DNA of 64,000 nucleotides, taken from positions 2,572,001-2,636,000 of the forward strand of contig NZ_CP045200.1 in the NCBI RefSeq assembly GCF_018636735.1. The letters are read 5' to 3'. The notes below the pieces were generated by a model. The model had not been told where the DNA came from, made no database searches, and saw nothing but the letters and a program-made list of their open reading frames with translations. The position numbers and the translations under genes were made by a program. This stretch comes from Erythrobacter sp. 3-20A1M. Lineage in GTDB: Bacteria; Pseudomonadota; Alphaproteobacteria; Sphingomonadales; Sphingomonadaceae. The stretch's first letter is position 1. Each line of letters opens with the position of its first letter. This document shows positions 26,160 to 35,613 of the stretch, one piece after another.

Positions 26160-28529
26160 TCATGGCTCGCTTCTGAGATCGAGCGTCCGCAGTCTCAGAG
26201 CATTGCCGATAACCGATACCGACGAGAGGCTCATCGCGGCTGCCGCAATCATCGGGCTCAGCAATATGCCAAACCAGGGGAACAGAACGCCAGCGGCGAT
26301 CGGCACGCCGAGCGAGTTGTAGGCAAAGGCGAAGAACAGATTCTGGCGGATGTTGCGCATGGTTGCACTCGAGAGCCGGTGCGCTTGGGCCAGACCTTCG
26401 AGATCGCCGCGCACAAGGGTCATACCGGCGCTTTCGATCGCGACATCGGTGCCGGTTCCCATCGCCACGCCAACATCGGCCGCGGCGAGCGCAGGCGCAT
26501 CGTTGATCCCGTCGCCCGCCATTGCGACAGTCTTGCCTGCCGCCTTCAATTCACCAACGATGCGGTTCTTGTCCGCAGGCGAGACATCGGCATGAACCTC
26601 GTCGATCCCCACTTCGTTTGCCACGGCGCGTGCGGTTGCCTCGCTGTCGCCGGTCAGCATGACCACCCGAATACCGGCTGCGTGGAGACGGCCGATGGCG
26701 CGCGCGCTCGTCGGCTTGATCGGATCGGCGACGCCAATCAGCCCGGCCGGCTTGCCGTCGATGGCGACGAACATCACCGTCCGCCCCTTCGCGCGCGCGG
26801 TTTCGGCGGCGTCGGCCATGATCGCGTCATAGGCACCGACCCGGTGCATCATCTTTGCGTTGCCGATCGCGACGTGTCGCTTGCCAACGCGTGCCTCGAT
26901 ACCTTCGCCCGTCACGGAGGAAAAATCGCTCGCCGCCTCGAACTTGTGGCCGCGAGTGCGAGCGCCTTTGACGATCGCCTCGGCGAGCGGGTGCTCACTG
27001 CCGATTTCGGCGGCACCCACCAGGCGTAGCATCTCCGATTCATCGATGCCCTGTGCAGGTTCGACCATGACCAGCTCCGGTCGGCCTTCGGTCAGCGTCC
27101 CGGTCTTGTCGACGACGATAGTGTCGACCTTCTCGAAGGTCTCGAGCGCCTCGGCATTTTTCACCAGGATACCGTTTTGCGCACCCTTGCCGGTCCCGGT
27201 CATGATCGACATCGGCGTGGCGAGGCCCAGGGCGCAGGGGCAGGCAATGATGAGTACGGCTACGGCATTGACCAGGCCATACGCGAACGCCGGTTCCGGC
27301 CCCCAGACCGACCAGGCAGCGAAGGTGAGTACGGCGATGCCGATTACGACGGGCACGAACCAGCCCGCGACAAGATCGGCCAGACGCTGGATCGGCGCGC
27401 GGCTGCGCTGCGCCTCGGCCACCATCTGCACGATCTTTGACAGCATCGTGTCCTTGCCCACGCGTTCCGCAGACATGACAAAGCCGCCGGTCTGGTTGAC
27501 CGTACCCCCCGTCACCTCGTCGCCGACCGACTTTTTCACCGGTAGCGGCTCGCCGCTGATCATCGATTCATCGACGCTGCTCGAGCCTTCAAGAATACGG
27601 CCGTCGACGGCGATCTTGTCGCCGGGGCGGACGCGCAGGCGATCGCCCGTAGCCACCTGATCGAGAGCAACCTCGCGCTCCGAACCGTCGGGCAGGAGTT
27701 TTAGCGCGGTCGGCGGAGCGAGTTCGAGCAGCGCGCGCAGCGCGCTCGATGTTGCGCCGCGCGCCTTGAGTTCGAGCACCTGCCCGAGCAGGACAAGCGT
27801 GGCGATGACCGCCGCGGCTTCGAAATAGACCGCCACCCGCCCATCGGCATCGTGAAAACCGGGCGGGAAGATGTGCGGCGCAATCGTTCCCACGACGCTG
27901 AACGCGTAGGCGATGGCGACGCCGAGCCCGATCAGCGTGAACATGTTGAGGTTCATCGTCCGGACCGATTGCAGACCGCGCGTAAAGAATGGCCAAGCGC
28001 CCCAGAGCACGACAGGTGTGGCCAGCGTCAGCTGTATCCATTGCGCCAAGGCCGGTTCGACAAGCTGTGAAAACGGCTGCCCCGGAATCAGGTCGCCCAT
28101 CGCGTAGACGAACAACGGGATAGTGAAGGCCAGACTTATCCAGAAGCGCCGGCTCATGTCGATGAGCTCCGGATCGGGGCCGTCATCGAGGCTGAAGGTT
28201 TCCGGTTCGAGCGCCATGCCGCAAATCGGGCACGAGCCTGGTCCTTGCTGCCGGATTTCCGGGTGCATCGGACAGGTGTAAATCGTGCCCTCGGGCAGGT
28301 CCTCGACCGCCTGCAGATGCGTTCCGCTCAGATACATTTCGGGATCGGTTGCGAATTTCTGCTGGCAGTGCGCGGAGCAGAAGTAGTGGCGCGCGCCGTC
28401 GTGCTCGGCGCTGTGCTCGGCTCCGGCGATCGTCACGCTCATGCCGCAAACCGGATCAATCGCTACGCCTTCGGTCGGCAGCGCGCCGCTGGCAGGGTCG
28501 CAGCAGGTCTTGTGATCAGTCATTTGCAA
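26160..28529 (-). CDS. Copper-translocating P-type ATPase (P1B), with YHS and heavy-metal-binding domains
   Basis: 789 residues (787 if ATG 28523 is used). The N-terminus has a YHS domain ([24 protein letters not shown]) and then a zinc-ribbon-like metal motif ([20 protein letters not shown]). Eight membrane segments are expected. The CPC metal motif lies in [15 protein letters not shown], the phosphorylated Asp in DKTGTLTEG, the HP motif in [10 protein letters not shown], and the hinge in [16 protein letters not shown]. It should export Cu(I) or related ions. Its start overlaps the end of the DUF5676 gene. This divergent unit faces csoR across a CsoR-type operator. Confidence 0.95.
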   Translation of the reverse strand: MQMTDHKTCCDPASGALPTEGVAIDPVCGMSVTIAGAEHSAEHDGARHYFCSAHCQQKFATDPEMYLSGTHLQAVEDLPEGTIYTCPMHPEIRQQGPGSCPICGMALEPETFSLDDGPDPELIDMSRRFWISLAFTIPLFVYAMGDLIPGQPFSQLVEPALAQWIQLTLATPVVLWGAWPFFTRGLQSVRTMNLNMFTLIGLGVAIAYAFSVVGTIAPHIFPPGFHDADGRVAVYFEAAAVIATLVLLGQVLELKARGATSSALRALLELAPPTALKLLPDGSEREVALDQVATGDRLRVRPGDKIAVDGRILEGSSSVDESMISGEPLPVKKSVGDEVTGGTVNQTGGFVMSAERVGKDTMLSKIVQMVAEAQRSRAPIQRLADLVAGWFVPVVIGIAVLTFAAWSVWGPEPAFAYGLVNAVAVLIIACPCALGLATPMSIMTGTGKGAQNGILVKNAEALETFEKVDTIVVDKTGTLTEGRPELVMVEPAQGIDESEMLRLVGAAEIGSEHPLAEAIVKGARTRGHKFEAASDFSSVTGEGIEARVGKRHVAIGNAKMMHRVGAYDAIMADAAETARAKGRTVMFVAIDGKPAGLIGVADPIKPTSARAIGRLHAAGIRVVMLTGDSEATARAVANEVGIDEVHADVSPADKNRIVGELKAAGKTVAMAGDGINDAPALAAADVGVAMGTGTDVAIESAGMTLVRGDLEGLAQAHRLSSATMRNIRQNLFFAFAYNSLGVPIAAGVLFPWFGILLSPMIAAAAMSLSSVSVIGNALRLRTLDLRSEP

Positions 28530-28800
28530 CTCCGAACCAGCGCCTTGCGAGGCGGTGCAGGGGGACGAGGAGGGCCGCTGCCCAAAAACCGTAGATCAAG
28601 GACCAAAACAGACCCGCGAGAACACCGCCGAGTGTCAGCCATTCAAACCCGGGGAGCCAGGGCGACCAGGCGCGGTGCATTTCGAATCCGGAAGGAAGGG
28701 CCAAACCGTAAAGGATACAGGCAATAAGACTGATCATCAGGAACAGGCTGAAAGCCGTGCCCCAGACGAGGATCGCGCGGGGAATGGGCAATTGCGTCAT
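28516..28800 (-). CDS. DUF5676 small membrane protein
   Basis: 94 residues with two hydrophobic segments ([20 protein letters not shown] and [20 protein letters not shown]). It matches the small membrane proteins commonly placed ahead of copper ATPases. ATG 28800 is chosen because similarity starts there; it has GGAGC upstream. It overlaps the ATPase start and is first in the leftward copper operon. Confidence 0.8.
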   Translation of the reverse strand: MTQLPIPRAILVWGTAFSLFLMISLIACILYGLALPSGFEMHRAWSPWLPGFEWLTLGGVLAGLFWSLIYGFWAAALLVPLHRLARRWFGVAND

Positions 28801-28920
28801 GATCGGCTCCTTGCTTCTGACCGGCAAATTCGGCGCGCTTCGCGGTTTGTCCCGCTCCGATGGACAGGCTAGTGCTTCGACACCATTCTCCGTTAGCCGA
28901 CAGGCGGGCATTTGTAAACG

Positions 28921-28937
28921 TTACCCCGGTAGGGTAA
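28921..28937. promoter_or_regulatory. csoR: CsoR-type operator
   Basis: TTACCC-CGGTA-GGGTAA is a perfect 6-base inverted repeat with the G/C-tract form of CsoR operators. It lies between the divergent copper operon and csoR, and overlaps the -35 region of a csoR promoter whose -10 is TATGAT at 28957-28962. Confidence 0.75.
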
Positions 28938-28990
28938 GGAAGAGCGGTGCATTTGGTATGATATGCCCTGAGGCGACGAGGGATCGAGAG

Positions 28991-29257
28991 ATGAAGTTCA
29001 CCAAGGAAATCGCTCGTCTGCGGCGGGTCGAAGGCCAGGCGAGGGGTGTGATCCGCATGTTGGAAGATGAGCGGTACTGCGTCGATATCCTGCATCAAAT
29101 CGCTGCGATGGAAGCCGCATTGCGGGCAACGAGAGCCAGGGTTCTCGGCATTCATGCCCATGACTGTGTCCAGGAAGCGATCGAGAGCGGCGACAAGGAA
29201 GCGCAGCGCGCGAAGTTCGCCGAACTCGCAGAGCTTTTTGGAAAGGCGGGTCGCTGA
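28991..29257 (+). CDS. csoR: CsoR-family copper-sensing repressor
   Basis: 88 residues, all helical. The Cu(I) ligands have exactly the CsoR spacing: C30, H55 and C59 (C-x24-H-x3-C), in DERYCVDILHQI and GIHAHDCVQ. The N-terminal TKEIARLRRVEGQARGVIRM is the family hallmark. Copper binding releases DNA and derepresses export genes. The start at 28991 gives a canonical N-terminus; the frame is open further upstream, but that extension would cross the operator. It is divergent from the DUF5676-ATPase operon. Confidence 0.92.
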   Translation: MKFTKEIARLRRVEGQARGVIRMLEDERYCVDILHQIAAMEAALRATRARVLGIHAHDCVQEAIESGDKEAQRAKFAELAELFGKAGR

Positions 29258-29355
29258 GGGGCAAAATGCCTGTTGTCACAGCGCCCTGCTTCCCCAGCGC
29301 CTCTCCAGTTGGGTCCTTGGACAAGGCTTTGAAGGCGTCCTGAGTCGCCTGCTGG

Positions 29356-30399
29356 TCACCGCTGTCTCTCCAGCGAAGCCATCGAGAGGAACGCGCCGAT
29401 ATAGGCGAGCGTCGATTCCGCGCCTGCGTTGGCATTCATCCGGTCCTCGTGAAGGCCATCATGACACAGACCTTTTTCCGGTTCCACGAGCGAGCAGCCA
29501 AGATCATTTCGTCCGAAAAACCATGCCATCGCGATATCCGCTCGCTCGCGCCACAGGGCGGTCTCGACGCCAGAACTGGCGGCGGCGAGGCACCCATCGA
29601 TCATCGCATGGGCTTCGATGGGTTGCTGATCGAACCTGCACGGCAGTTGGTGCCTGCGCCCAAAACTGTGCGTACCGACGGGGTGAAAGACCTTTCCGTC
29701 GTATTGCCAGTCCCAGAGTGCCTGCAGGGCCGATAGTCCAGCCTCCCGCAGGTCAGCGATGCCCAGCACCGTACCGGTCGTAATCGCGGCCTCGGCCAGG
29801 CGTCCATTGTCGTAGGCCAGCCCGTCTTCGAACCAGGGCCAGGCAGGTTGCACCGCGTCCCGCCAGCGCTGCAGCAATGCATGCGCCAGGTGCTCGCGCA
29901 GCTGCTCCGCTTCCGTCCAGGGAGAGCTGTTGCGCAGCAATGTGTCCAGACCCGTCAGGACCAGGCTCCACGAACGCGGCGAAGCGAGCTCGTGCAGGCG
30001 CGGCAGAACCGCTTCGAGAAGATCGCGTCCCCAGACCCGCATCCAGTCCTGAGGGGGCATCGCAATCATGACGCACAAGGCATGAACAGCGCGAGCGCAA
30101 GCATCCTCAGCCGCTTCCTCGTCCAGCCAGCGCCGATCATACGTCATGAAGTTCCTGAAATATCGTGCCTGCCGGTCGAAAGCATGATCGAGGAACGCGG
30201 CATAAGCGGCGAGAGCGTGTTGCTCTGCGGCGCTTAGCGAGCGCAGGTGGGCCAGACGGCACATTACGGTTACCGCTCGCGCGTTGTCATCGAGACAGTA
30301 GCCGTGAGAACGGTCGACGAAATGGTGCCGGGCGTGTTGGGCCAGACCCGTATCGTCGGTCAGCGCCAGCAAGTGGACGGTAATCGCCAGGTCGATCAT
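29356..30399 (-). CDS. Conserved protein with predicted (alpha/alpha)6 barrel, carbohydrate-related
   Basis: 347 residues from ATG 30399, which has AAGGA 11 bases upstream; an upstream start at 30513 adds 38 residues without similarity. It contains LTDDTGLAQHARHHF and DRSHGYCLDDNARAV near the start, then repeated helical hairpins, PWFEDGLAYDNGRLAEA, FDQQPIEAHAMIDGC, WFFGRNDLG and CHDGL...NANAGAESTLAY. This resembles glycosidase- or epimerase-like alpha-barrels that occur beside GT4 glycosyltransferases and GH130 phosphorylases; both occur elsewhere in this window (44.8 and 49.7 kb). The precise activity is unknown. Confidence 0.65.
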   Translation of the reverse strand: MIDLAITVHLLALTDDTGLAQHARHHFVDRSHGYCLDDNARAVTVMCRLAHLRSLSAAEQHALAAYAAFLDHAFDRQARYFRNFMTYDRRWLDEEAAEDACARAVHALCVMIAMPPQDWMRVWGRDLLEAVLPRLHELASPRSWSLVLTGLDTLLRNSSPWTEAEQLREHLAHALLQRWRDAVQPAWPWFEDGLAYDNGRLAEAAITTGTVLGIADLREAGLSALQALWDWQYDGKVFHPVGTHSFGRRHQLPCRFDQQPIEAHAMIDGCLAAASSGVETALWRERADIAMAWFFGRNDLGCSLVEPEKGLCHDGLHEDRMNANAGAESTLAYIGAFLSMASLERQR

Positions 30400-30637
30400 C
30401 TTGTGCCATCCTTCACGGCCGCAGGCATAAGCCCGCGCGCGCTTGCTGCGTTGCCCGGGTGATCCCGACGACGAGACGAGGCGCTGGTCGTCATCGGCAT
30501 TTGAGGCGTCCACGATAAGCCTGGATTGTGAGCAAACGATTCCCGCTAAACATGATAAGAGCTTCCTGTAGTGTGGCGCTCTGTTGCAGAAGTTTGAGGT
30601 AGGCGATCCTCAGCGGAATACTTGTATTGGAAGCTCG

Positions 30638-31288
30638 ATGGATGATGATCCTGCCACTTCGGCCGCTGCCTGCGACGATGCCTTGAGGCCGATGGACGAA
30701 GCCGTCCGACGGGCGCTGGTGGACAGTCATCAGGACATTCTCAAATTCCTGAATCGGCGTCTCCTCAGTTCCCACGAAGCGGAGGAGGTTCTGCAGCGCT
30801 TCATGCTCCGGGCGATCGAGCGCGCCGGAGACCTTCGCGAGGCAAAGTCGGTCAAAGGTTGGCTTTCGCGCGTTCTGGCAACGACGATTGCCGATTTCCA
30901 GCGGACTGTCATCCGACGGCGCAGCAAGGAGATCGGTGTCGATCCGCATGAGCTTGCCGAGAGCAGCCATGCGCACACGCAACCAGAGGTGGATCTTGAC
31001 CAGGCAGTGTGCAATTGCCTTTACCGGCTCCTGCCGACGTTGCAACCCGACTATGCGGAGGTCATCTGGCGCGCCGATTTGCTCGAAGAGCCTCGGGACG
31101 ACATCGCGAAAAGTCTCGACACGACGGTCAACAATGTGACCGTCAGGTTGCACCGCGCACGCCGTGCGCTGAAAACCCGACTCCTGCAGATGTGCCGCAC
31201 GTGCATCGAGCATGGCTTTCTCGATTGTGAATGTGCCCCTGCAGAGTCCTCGCTTCGAGCCAATGTGGAAGGGTCCTCGGCTGATTAG
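30638..31288 (+). CDS. ECF-type RNA polymerase sigma factor 3, with cysteine tail
   Basis: 216 residues from ATG 30638. Region 2: SSHEAEEVLQRFMLRAIERA and WLSRVLATTIADFQR. Region 4: LQPDYAEVIWRADLLEEPRD and IAKSLDTTVNNVTVRLHRAR. CNC precedes region 4, and CRTC-x7-CEC follows it, as in the factors at 6792 and 8074. It is most similar to the 8074 factor. No anti-sigma factor is adjacent, and no TGTAA-N17-CGTC promoter was found upstream, so its transcription is controlled differently. Confidence 0.86.
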   Translation: MDDDPATSAAACDDALRPMDEAVRRALVDSHQDILKFLNRRLLSSHEAEEVLQRFMLRAIERAGDLREAKSVKGWLSRVLATTIADFQRTVIRRRSKEIGVDPHELAESSHAHTQPEVDLDQAVCNCLYRLLPTLQPDYAEVIWRADLLEEPRDDIAKSLDTTVNNVTVRLHRARRALKTRLLQMCRTCIEHGFLDCECAPAESSLRANVEGSSAD

Positions 31289-31553
31289 AACGGGCAGATA
31301 TCTGTCAGGTCTCGAGCGGTTCTCCGGGGCGTACCGCCAAGTGGATTGTGCGGGACATTGGCTGACAGTACCTGCCCGGACGGGCGCAGGAATGTCTTGG
31401 CTCACCTGCAACGAACAAGCACCTGGCATGTTGTCGGGACGACGGCGGCCGCTCATGGGAAGATGGCATCGAATCTCGAATAATCTCCTGCACACCGACT
31501 GTCTGACCCATCACCACGGTCGCTGCTTCGTGGCGGGTGTTCTGTCCGCATCA

Positions 31554-32501
31554 CTACGAAGGGCCTTGGTTGACGCGTTGACGCCCCGCCGACGAAGATT
31601 CCGGCCGGGCTGTTTCATCGCGCCACGCTTTTAGCGCTGCAGCAATTTGCGGCACGACACTGATTGCGTTGGATGGGTGCGCGATGGTGTCGGTACTGAC
31701 GACCCTGGCGGTGCCCGCCGCCTGCAGTTTCCCAAAGGCATCGCCTGCCAGGATCGGATGGACGACGATCGCGATCGGCGTTGCGGCAGCTGTTTCCCGA
31801 AGAATGTGCGCCGCTTCGATCATTGTGCGGGCGCTTGAGGCGATGTCATCAATGATCACCGGCGTAAGGTTGGATAAATCAGGAAGATTGTCGGCCGAGA
31901 TACTGACGTCGTAATCGCCCCTGCGCTCCTTGCGGAGAACTGCGTAGGGAGCGCCGGCCAGGCTAGCGATTTCTTCGACCCACTGACCGCTCTCCTCATC
32001 GGGACCGATAAGGAGCGGATTGGGGACTTCCCGGCGTATCCACGCGGCGATTGCGGGTGCGGCCTGAACCGCAATGGCCGGGATGGAATAGACCGCGCCT
32101 AGGTCCGGATGTCGGTGCAGGTGCGGATCGACAGTGATGAGCCCATCGAACGCACGCGAGAGTAGACGCGCAAAAGTGACCGAAGTTACGGCTTCGCCTT
32201 CATTGAAGGCCTTGTCCTGGCGCATATAAGCCAGATAGGGCGCAACGAGGCTAACGCGGCGCGCGCCCATTTCGCGTGCCTTGTCGGCCGCGAACAAGAG
32301 GGCCAAGGCCTTGGTATCGGGCCGATCGAGCGTGCACAGCAGAACGACGTCTCGCCCACGGACGGAGGACAACAGACGCACATAGCTCTCGCCGTCCGGA
32401 AACTGCCGCCAAGCGATTTCTCCAAGCTCCATGCCGGTCTCGGCACACAAGTGAGCCGCCATGTCGGGCGAGGCGCTGAGCGAGAACAGAACCGGATTCA
32501 T
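31554..32501 (-). CDS. prs: Ribose-phosphate pyrophosphokinase (PRPP synthetase) paralogue
   Basis: 315 residues. It makes PRPP from ribose 5-phosphate and ATP, or possibly the reverse here. Seen: RQFPDGESYVRLL, the ATP-loop region TLDRPDTKALALLF, the catalytic flexible loop at LRKERRGDYDV, and the PRPP loop in PVIIDDIASSARTMIEA. It is shorter and more divergent than housekeeping Prs, so it is likely a second copy. Its ATG overlaps the stop of the phosphorylase gene, making it the last gene of a three-gene operon with a beta-CASP nuclease and a nucleoside (mono)phosphate phosphorylase. Confidence 0.87.
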   Translation of the reverse strand: MNPVLFSLSASPDMAAHLCAETGMELGEIAWRQFPDGESYVRLLSSVRGRDVVLLCTLDRPDTKALALLFAADKAREMGARRVSLVAPYLAYMRQDKAFNEGEAVTSVTFARLLSRAFDGLITVDPHLHRHPDLGAVYSIPAIAVQAAPAIAAWIRREVPNPLLIGPDEESGQWVEEIASLAGAPYAVLRKERRGDYDVSISADNLPDLSNLTPVIIDDIASSARTMIEAAHILRETAAATPIAIVVHPILAGDAFGKLQAAGTARVVSTDTIAHPSNAISVVPQIAAALKAWRDETARPESSSAGRQRVNQGPS

Positions 32502-34015
32502 AGGCTTGCCAATCGGATGGCGTCGGGATTGGCGGCGGCGAAGGCCAGCGCGTAGTCCAGTTCGCCGCGGCTCTCCGCGTGAACGGTGAAGATCGGCTCT
32601 CCCCGCGCTACTGTCGCACCCAGCTTCACATGCAGCGATATGCCTGCCGATTTGGATCGCGGTGCACCCGCCAACTTGGCAATACGCGCCAGCGTCCGAT
32701 TGTCGAATGCCGCCACCCTGGCACTGCGCGGGGCGCTGATCGTATATCGCAGCGGTGCGGTGGACGGTTCGGAAAAGCCCCCTTGCGCCTCGCAGATCGC
32801 CATGAACTTGTCGAGCGCCTGGCCGTCGTCGAGGATCGCGCTGGCCTGCGCATGCCCCCGCCCGGACGGTCCGCCAGCGAGGTCGAGAATTCTGCCTGAC
32901 AGATCAATCGCCCGCTCGCGCAGGTCCGCCGGAGCATCGGGTGCTCTGCGCAGGACGGCGAGAACATCGTGCGCCTCGAGCGCTGGCCCGATGCCCGACC
33001 CCACCGGCTGTGTCCCATCGGTCAATACCGGGGTCACCGAGAGATGGAATTCCGCCGCGACCGCGACCAGATGCGCGCTGAGCCTGGCTGCTTCAGCTGG
33101 TGAGCGCACTTTGGCGGTTGCGCCCACGGGCAGATCGAGCAGGACATGCGTCGCCCCGGCCGCGAGCTTCTTGGACAGGATGGACGCGACAAGTTGGACT
33201 TCACTATCCACATCGAGCGCGCGCTCGACGCCGATCAGGATGTCGTCAGCCGGGCTCAGGCGCACATTGCCGCCCCAGACGACACATCCGCCCTCACGCT
33301 CGACTACGCGCCGCATCGCTGCCAGATCGAGATTGACTGGAGCCATCACTTCCATCGCATCGGCTGTCCCTGCCGGCGAGGTGATGGCGCGGGAAGAAGT
33401 TTTGGGCATGGTGAAGCCGGCAGCGGTGACAATCGCCACAATGAGCGGAGTGGTGCGGTTGGCCGGGAGCCCGCCGACGCAGTGTTTGTCCAAAACGAGT
33501 TCATCGGGCCAGTCGAGCCGGTCACCCGCTTCAAGCATGGCACGTGTCAACGCCGCAGTTTCGGTTACGTCGAGCGGCTGCCCCGCAAAGGCGGTCACAA
33601 AGGCGGCGAGTTCCACGTCGGAATAGCGGCCGGTGGCGATATCCGCGACGATCCGCGCAAGCCGGTCCTGCTCGAGCCGATGGCCGTAGATCTTGGCGCG
33701 CACATCGCTCATCGAAGCGAGTGGCTGCGGATGACGCACCTCAATGACATCGCCATCGCCAGCATGAAGCTGGCGCCAAAGAGCGTTTGGCAGTCCGACC
33801 TCGTCGGGGTCGAGCAGGCCGTTTGTCGTGAAAAAGAGCGTTGCGAGTGCGCGGCGGCCTCCCGCATGGACTTCCACGCGCGTCCGCGTCGCGAACCCTT
33901 CCGAACGGGCGACTGGACAGTCGGCGTGCATGAACACGATCGCTTCGCCACCGGTCTCGATGCCGAGGCGTCGGACGCGCAGGCCATGAGGCGCCACTGT
34001 GTGGTCGGTAAGCAT
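32498..34015 (-). CDS. AMP phosphorylase / thymidine phosphorylase family (archaeal-like)
   Basis: 505 residues from ATG 34015. It has the N-terminal domain found in archaeal AMP phosphorylases and their bacterial relatives, then the pyrimidine-phosphorylase core: LTRAMLEAGDRLDW, LDKHCVGGLPANRTTPLIVA, MPKTSSRAITSPAGTADAME and GCVVWGGNVRLSPADDIL. Members cleave AMP (giving ribose 1,5-bisphosphate) or thymidine. The clustering with PRPP synthetase and an RNA nuclease suggests RNA turnover into ribose phosphates. No Rubisco or R15P isomerase lies in the window, so the classic archaeal AMP pathway is not complete here. Start 34015 lies 18 bases after the nuclease stop codon. Confidence 0.83.
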   Translation of the reverse strand: MLTDHTVAPHGLRVRRLGIETGGEAIVFMHADCPVARSEGFATRTRVEVHAGGRRALATLFFTTNGLLDPDEVGLPNALWRQLHAGDGDVIEVRHPQPLASMSDVRAKIYGHRLEQDRLARIVADIATGRYSDVELAAFVTAFAGQPLDVTETAALTRAMLEAGDRLDWPDELVLDKHCVGGLPANRTTPLIVAIVTAAGFTMPKTSSRAITSPAGTADAMEVMAPVNLDLAAMRRVVEREGGCVVWGGNVRLSPADDILIGVERALDVDSEVQLVASILSKKLAAGATHVLLDLPVGATAKVRSPAEAARLSAHLVAVAAEFHLSVTPVLTDGTQPVGSGIGPALEAHDVLAVLRRAPDAPADLRERAIDLSGRILDLAGGPSGRGHAQASAILDDGQALDKFMAICEAQGGFSEPSTAPLRYTISAPRSARVAAFDNRTLARIAKLAGAPRSKSAGISLHVKLGATVARGEPIFTVHAESRGELDYALAFAAANPDAIRLASL

Positions 34016-34032
34016 CTGAGGACCGCTCGCTC

Positions 34033-35397
34033 TCACTCGAGCACCACGCGCTCGCCGTGTTCGGGCACCCGCGCCTCCCACCCAAGCCGTTCGGTGATGC
34101 AACGGCGAAACGTATCGGAGGCCTCCGGCTCACCGTGAGTCACGAATGTCTGGACCGGCGGATCCTCGAAGCCGCCAAGCCATCGCAGGAGTTCGCCCTG
34201 ATCGGCATGGGCAGACAGCATGTCGAGACTGGCAACCTCTGCGCGCACAGGGATGAACTCTCCGTGGATCTTCAGTTCGCTCGCACCATCGCGCAGGGCT
34301 GCGCCCCGCGTCCCGCCGGCCTGGAAACCGGCCAGGAGGATCGTGTTGCGGGGATCGGGGGCATAAGCTTTGAGATGATGCAATATCCTTCCGCCCGTCG
34401 CCATCCCGCTGGCCGCGACAATGACTTTGGGCATGGGGTCGCGATTGAGGCGCTTTGAGTCCTCGACGTCACGGACGTATTCGGCAATGCCGCAGGCCTC
34501 CCGGCACTGGTCTTGCGTTAGGCGGTGCTCTCCAACATGGTCGCAGAAGATCGAACTTGCGTTGACCGCCATCGGGCTGTTGAGGAAGATCGGTACAGGA
34601 CCAAGCCGTCCGCGGCGACGCAGCTGGCTCAAATGAAACAGCAGCGTCTGGGCGCGTCCGACCGCAAATGACGGGATGATGACGCTTCCGCCGCGCCCGA
34701 TGGTGCGGTTGATGACCTCTTCCAAAGCGGTTTCGGGGTCGGTCTCGTCATGGTGTCGGTTGCCATAGGTCGACTCGACAACAAGATAGTCTGCTCGCGG
34801 AACTCGCACCGGATCGATCATCGTTGCTGCGGAGTAGCGGCCGACATCACCCGAAAAGACGATCCGCTTGCCGTTACAGTTCAGTTCGATGCTGGCCGCC
34901 CCGAGAATATGCCCCATTGGCCGGAAGATCGCGCTGCAGCCTTCGGCAACTTTCGACGGTTCGTCGAAGCTGGTCGGAGCGAAGGAGGTAAGCGCCGCCT
35001 TTGCATCGCGTTCGGTATAGAGTGGAAGAGCCGGCGTGTGTTTGCTGAACCCGCGCTTGTTGGCATAGCGTGCGTCCGCTTCCATGAGATAGCCGCTGTC
35101 GGGGAGCAGGAGCTCGCACAGCTTGAAGGTCGCGTGCGTGCTGATCACGGGGCCACGGAAACCGTCGCGGACAAGCGCCGGAATGAAACCCGAATGATCA
35201 AGATGGGCATGCGTGAGAAGAACGGCATCGATATCGCGCGGCGCGATGGGGAGGGGTTGGCGATTGCGCAGGCGTAGCTGCTTGAAACCTTGGAACAGGC
35301 CGCAGTCGACAAGGATTTTGCAGTCGTCGGTCTCGACGAGATATTTCGATCCGGTGACCGTACCGGCACCGCCCAGAAAAGTAAGTTGCAAGGTCAT
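34033..35397 (-). CDS. Metallo-beta-lactamase/beta-CASP RNA-processing nuclease
   Basis: 454 residues. The N-terminal metallo-beta-lactamase fold has the zinc motif LTHAHLDHSGFIPAL, an FSGDVGRYSA Asp motif and the MGHILGAASIEL His motif. The beta-CASP and RMMBL parts show VESTYGNRHH, IIPSFAVGRAQTLL, VIVAASGMATGGRILHHLK, LLAGFQAGGTRG and a closing SLDMLSAHADQGEL with FVTHGE. This is the CPSF73-like family, acting as endo- or exoribonuclease. It is first in the operon with the phosphorylase and PRPP synthetase, driven by a perfect ECF-type promoter at 35449. Confidence 0.92.
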   Translation of the reverse strand: MTLQLTFLGGAGTVTGSKYLVETDDCKILVDCGLFQGFKQLRLRNRQPLPIAPRDIDAVLLTHAHLDHSGFIPALVRDGFRGPVISTHATFKLCELLLPDSGYLMEADARYANKRGFSKHTPALPLYTERDAKAALTSFAPTSFDEPSKVAEGCSAIFRPMGHILGAASIELNCNGKRIVFSGDVGRYSAATMIDPVRVPRADYLVVESTYGNRHHDETDPETALEEVINRTIGRGGSVIIPSFAVGRAQTLLFHLSQLRRRGRLGPVPIFLNSPMAVNASSIFCDHVGEHRLTQDQCREACGIAEYVRDVEDSKRLNRDPMPKVIVAASGMATGGRILHHLKAYAPDPRNTILLAGFQAGGTRGAALRDGASELKIHGEFIPVRAEVASLDMLSAHADQGELLRWLGGFEDPPVQTFVTHGEPEASDTFRRCITERLGWEARVPEHGERVVLE

Positions 35398-35448
35398 CGG
35401 TGCCTTCCTCGGGTGTGGCGCGGCACACCGCGCCGCTTGATGGATAGA

Positions 35449-35474
35449 GACGCGCTCGCTCGACTGTAATTACA
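35449..35474 (-). promoter_or_regulatory. ECF-type promoter of nuclease-phosphorylase-prs operon
   Basis: On the minus strand it reads TGTAAT, 16 bases, CGTC, ending 52 bases before the start at 35397. Perfect match. Confidence 0.75.
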
Positions 35475-35613
35475 ACCCGAACGTCTCGCGCACTGTTTGC
35501 TCTGCCGCATTTGTCCGTGCCTGTCTGGGCGTTGTCGGCTGCTCAACCGCTGGAATTATCCCGCTTTGACAGGAGGGACAATGCGCCAGCGGTATGCTGC
35601 GGGTAGCACAGCA

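Noticed and set aside
26067-27029. 320-codon plus-strand frame over the copper ATPase
   Set aside because: Shadow of the ATPase; composition and lack of motifs argue against coding.
33146-34138. 330-codon plus-strand frame
   Set aside because: Antisense shadow of the phosphorylase gene.
35465-35474. TGTAATTACA palindrome as a separate operator
   Set aside because: It is explained by the -35 element of the nuclease operon promoter; on the plus strand no CGTC follows at the right distance.
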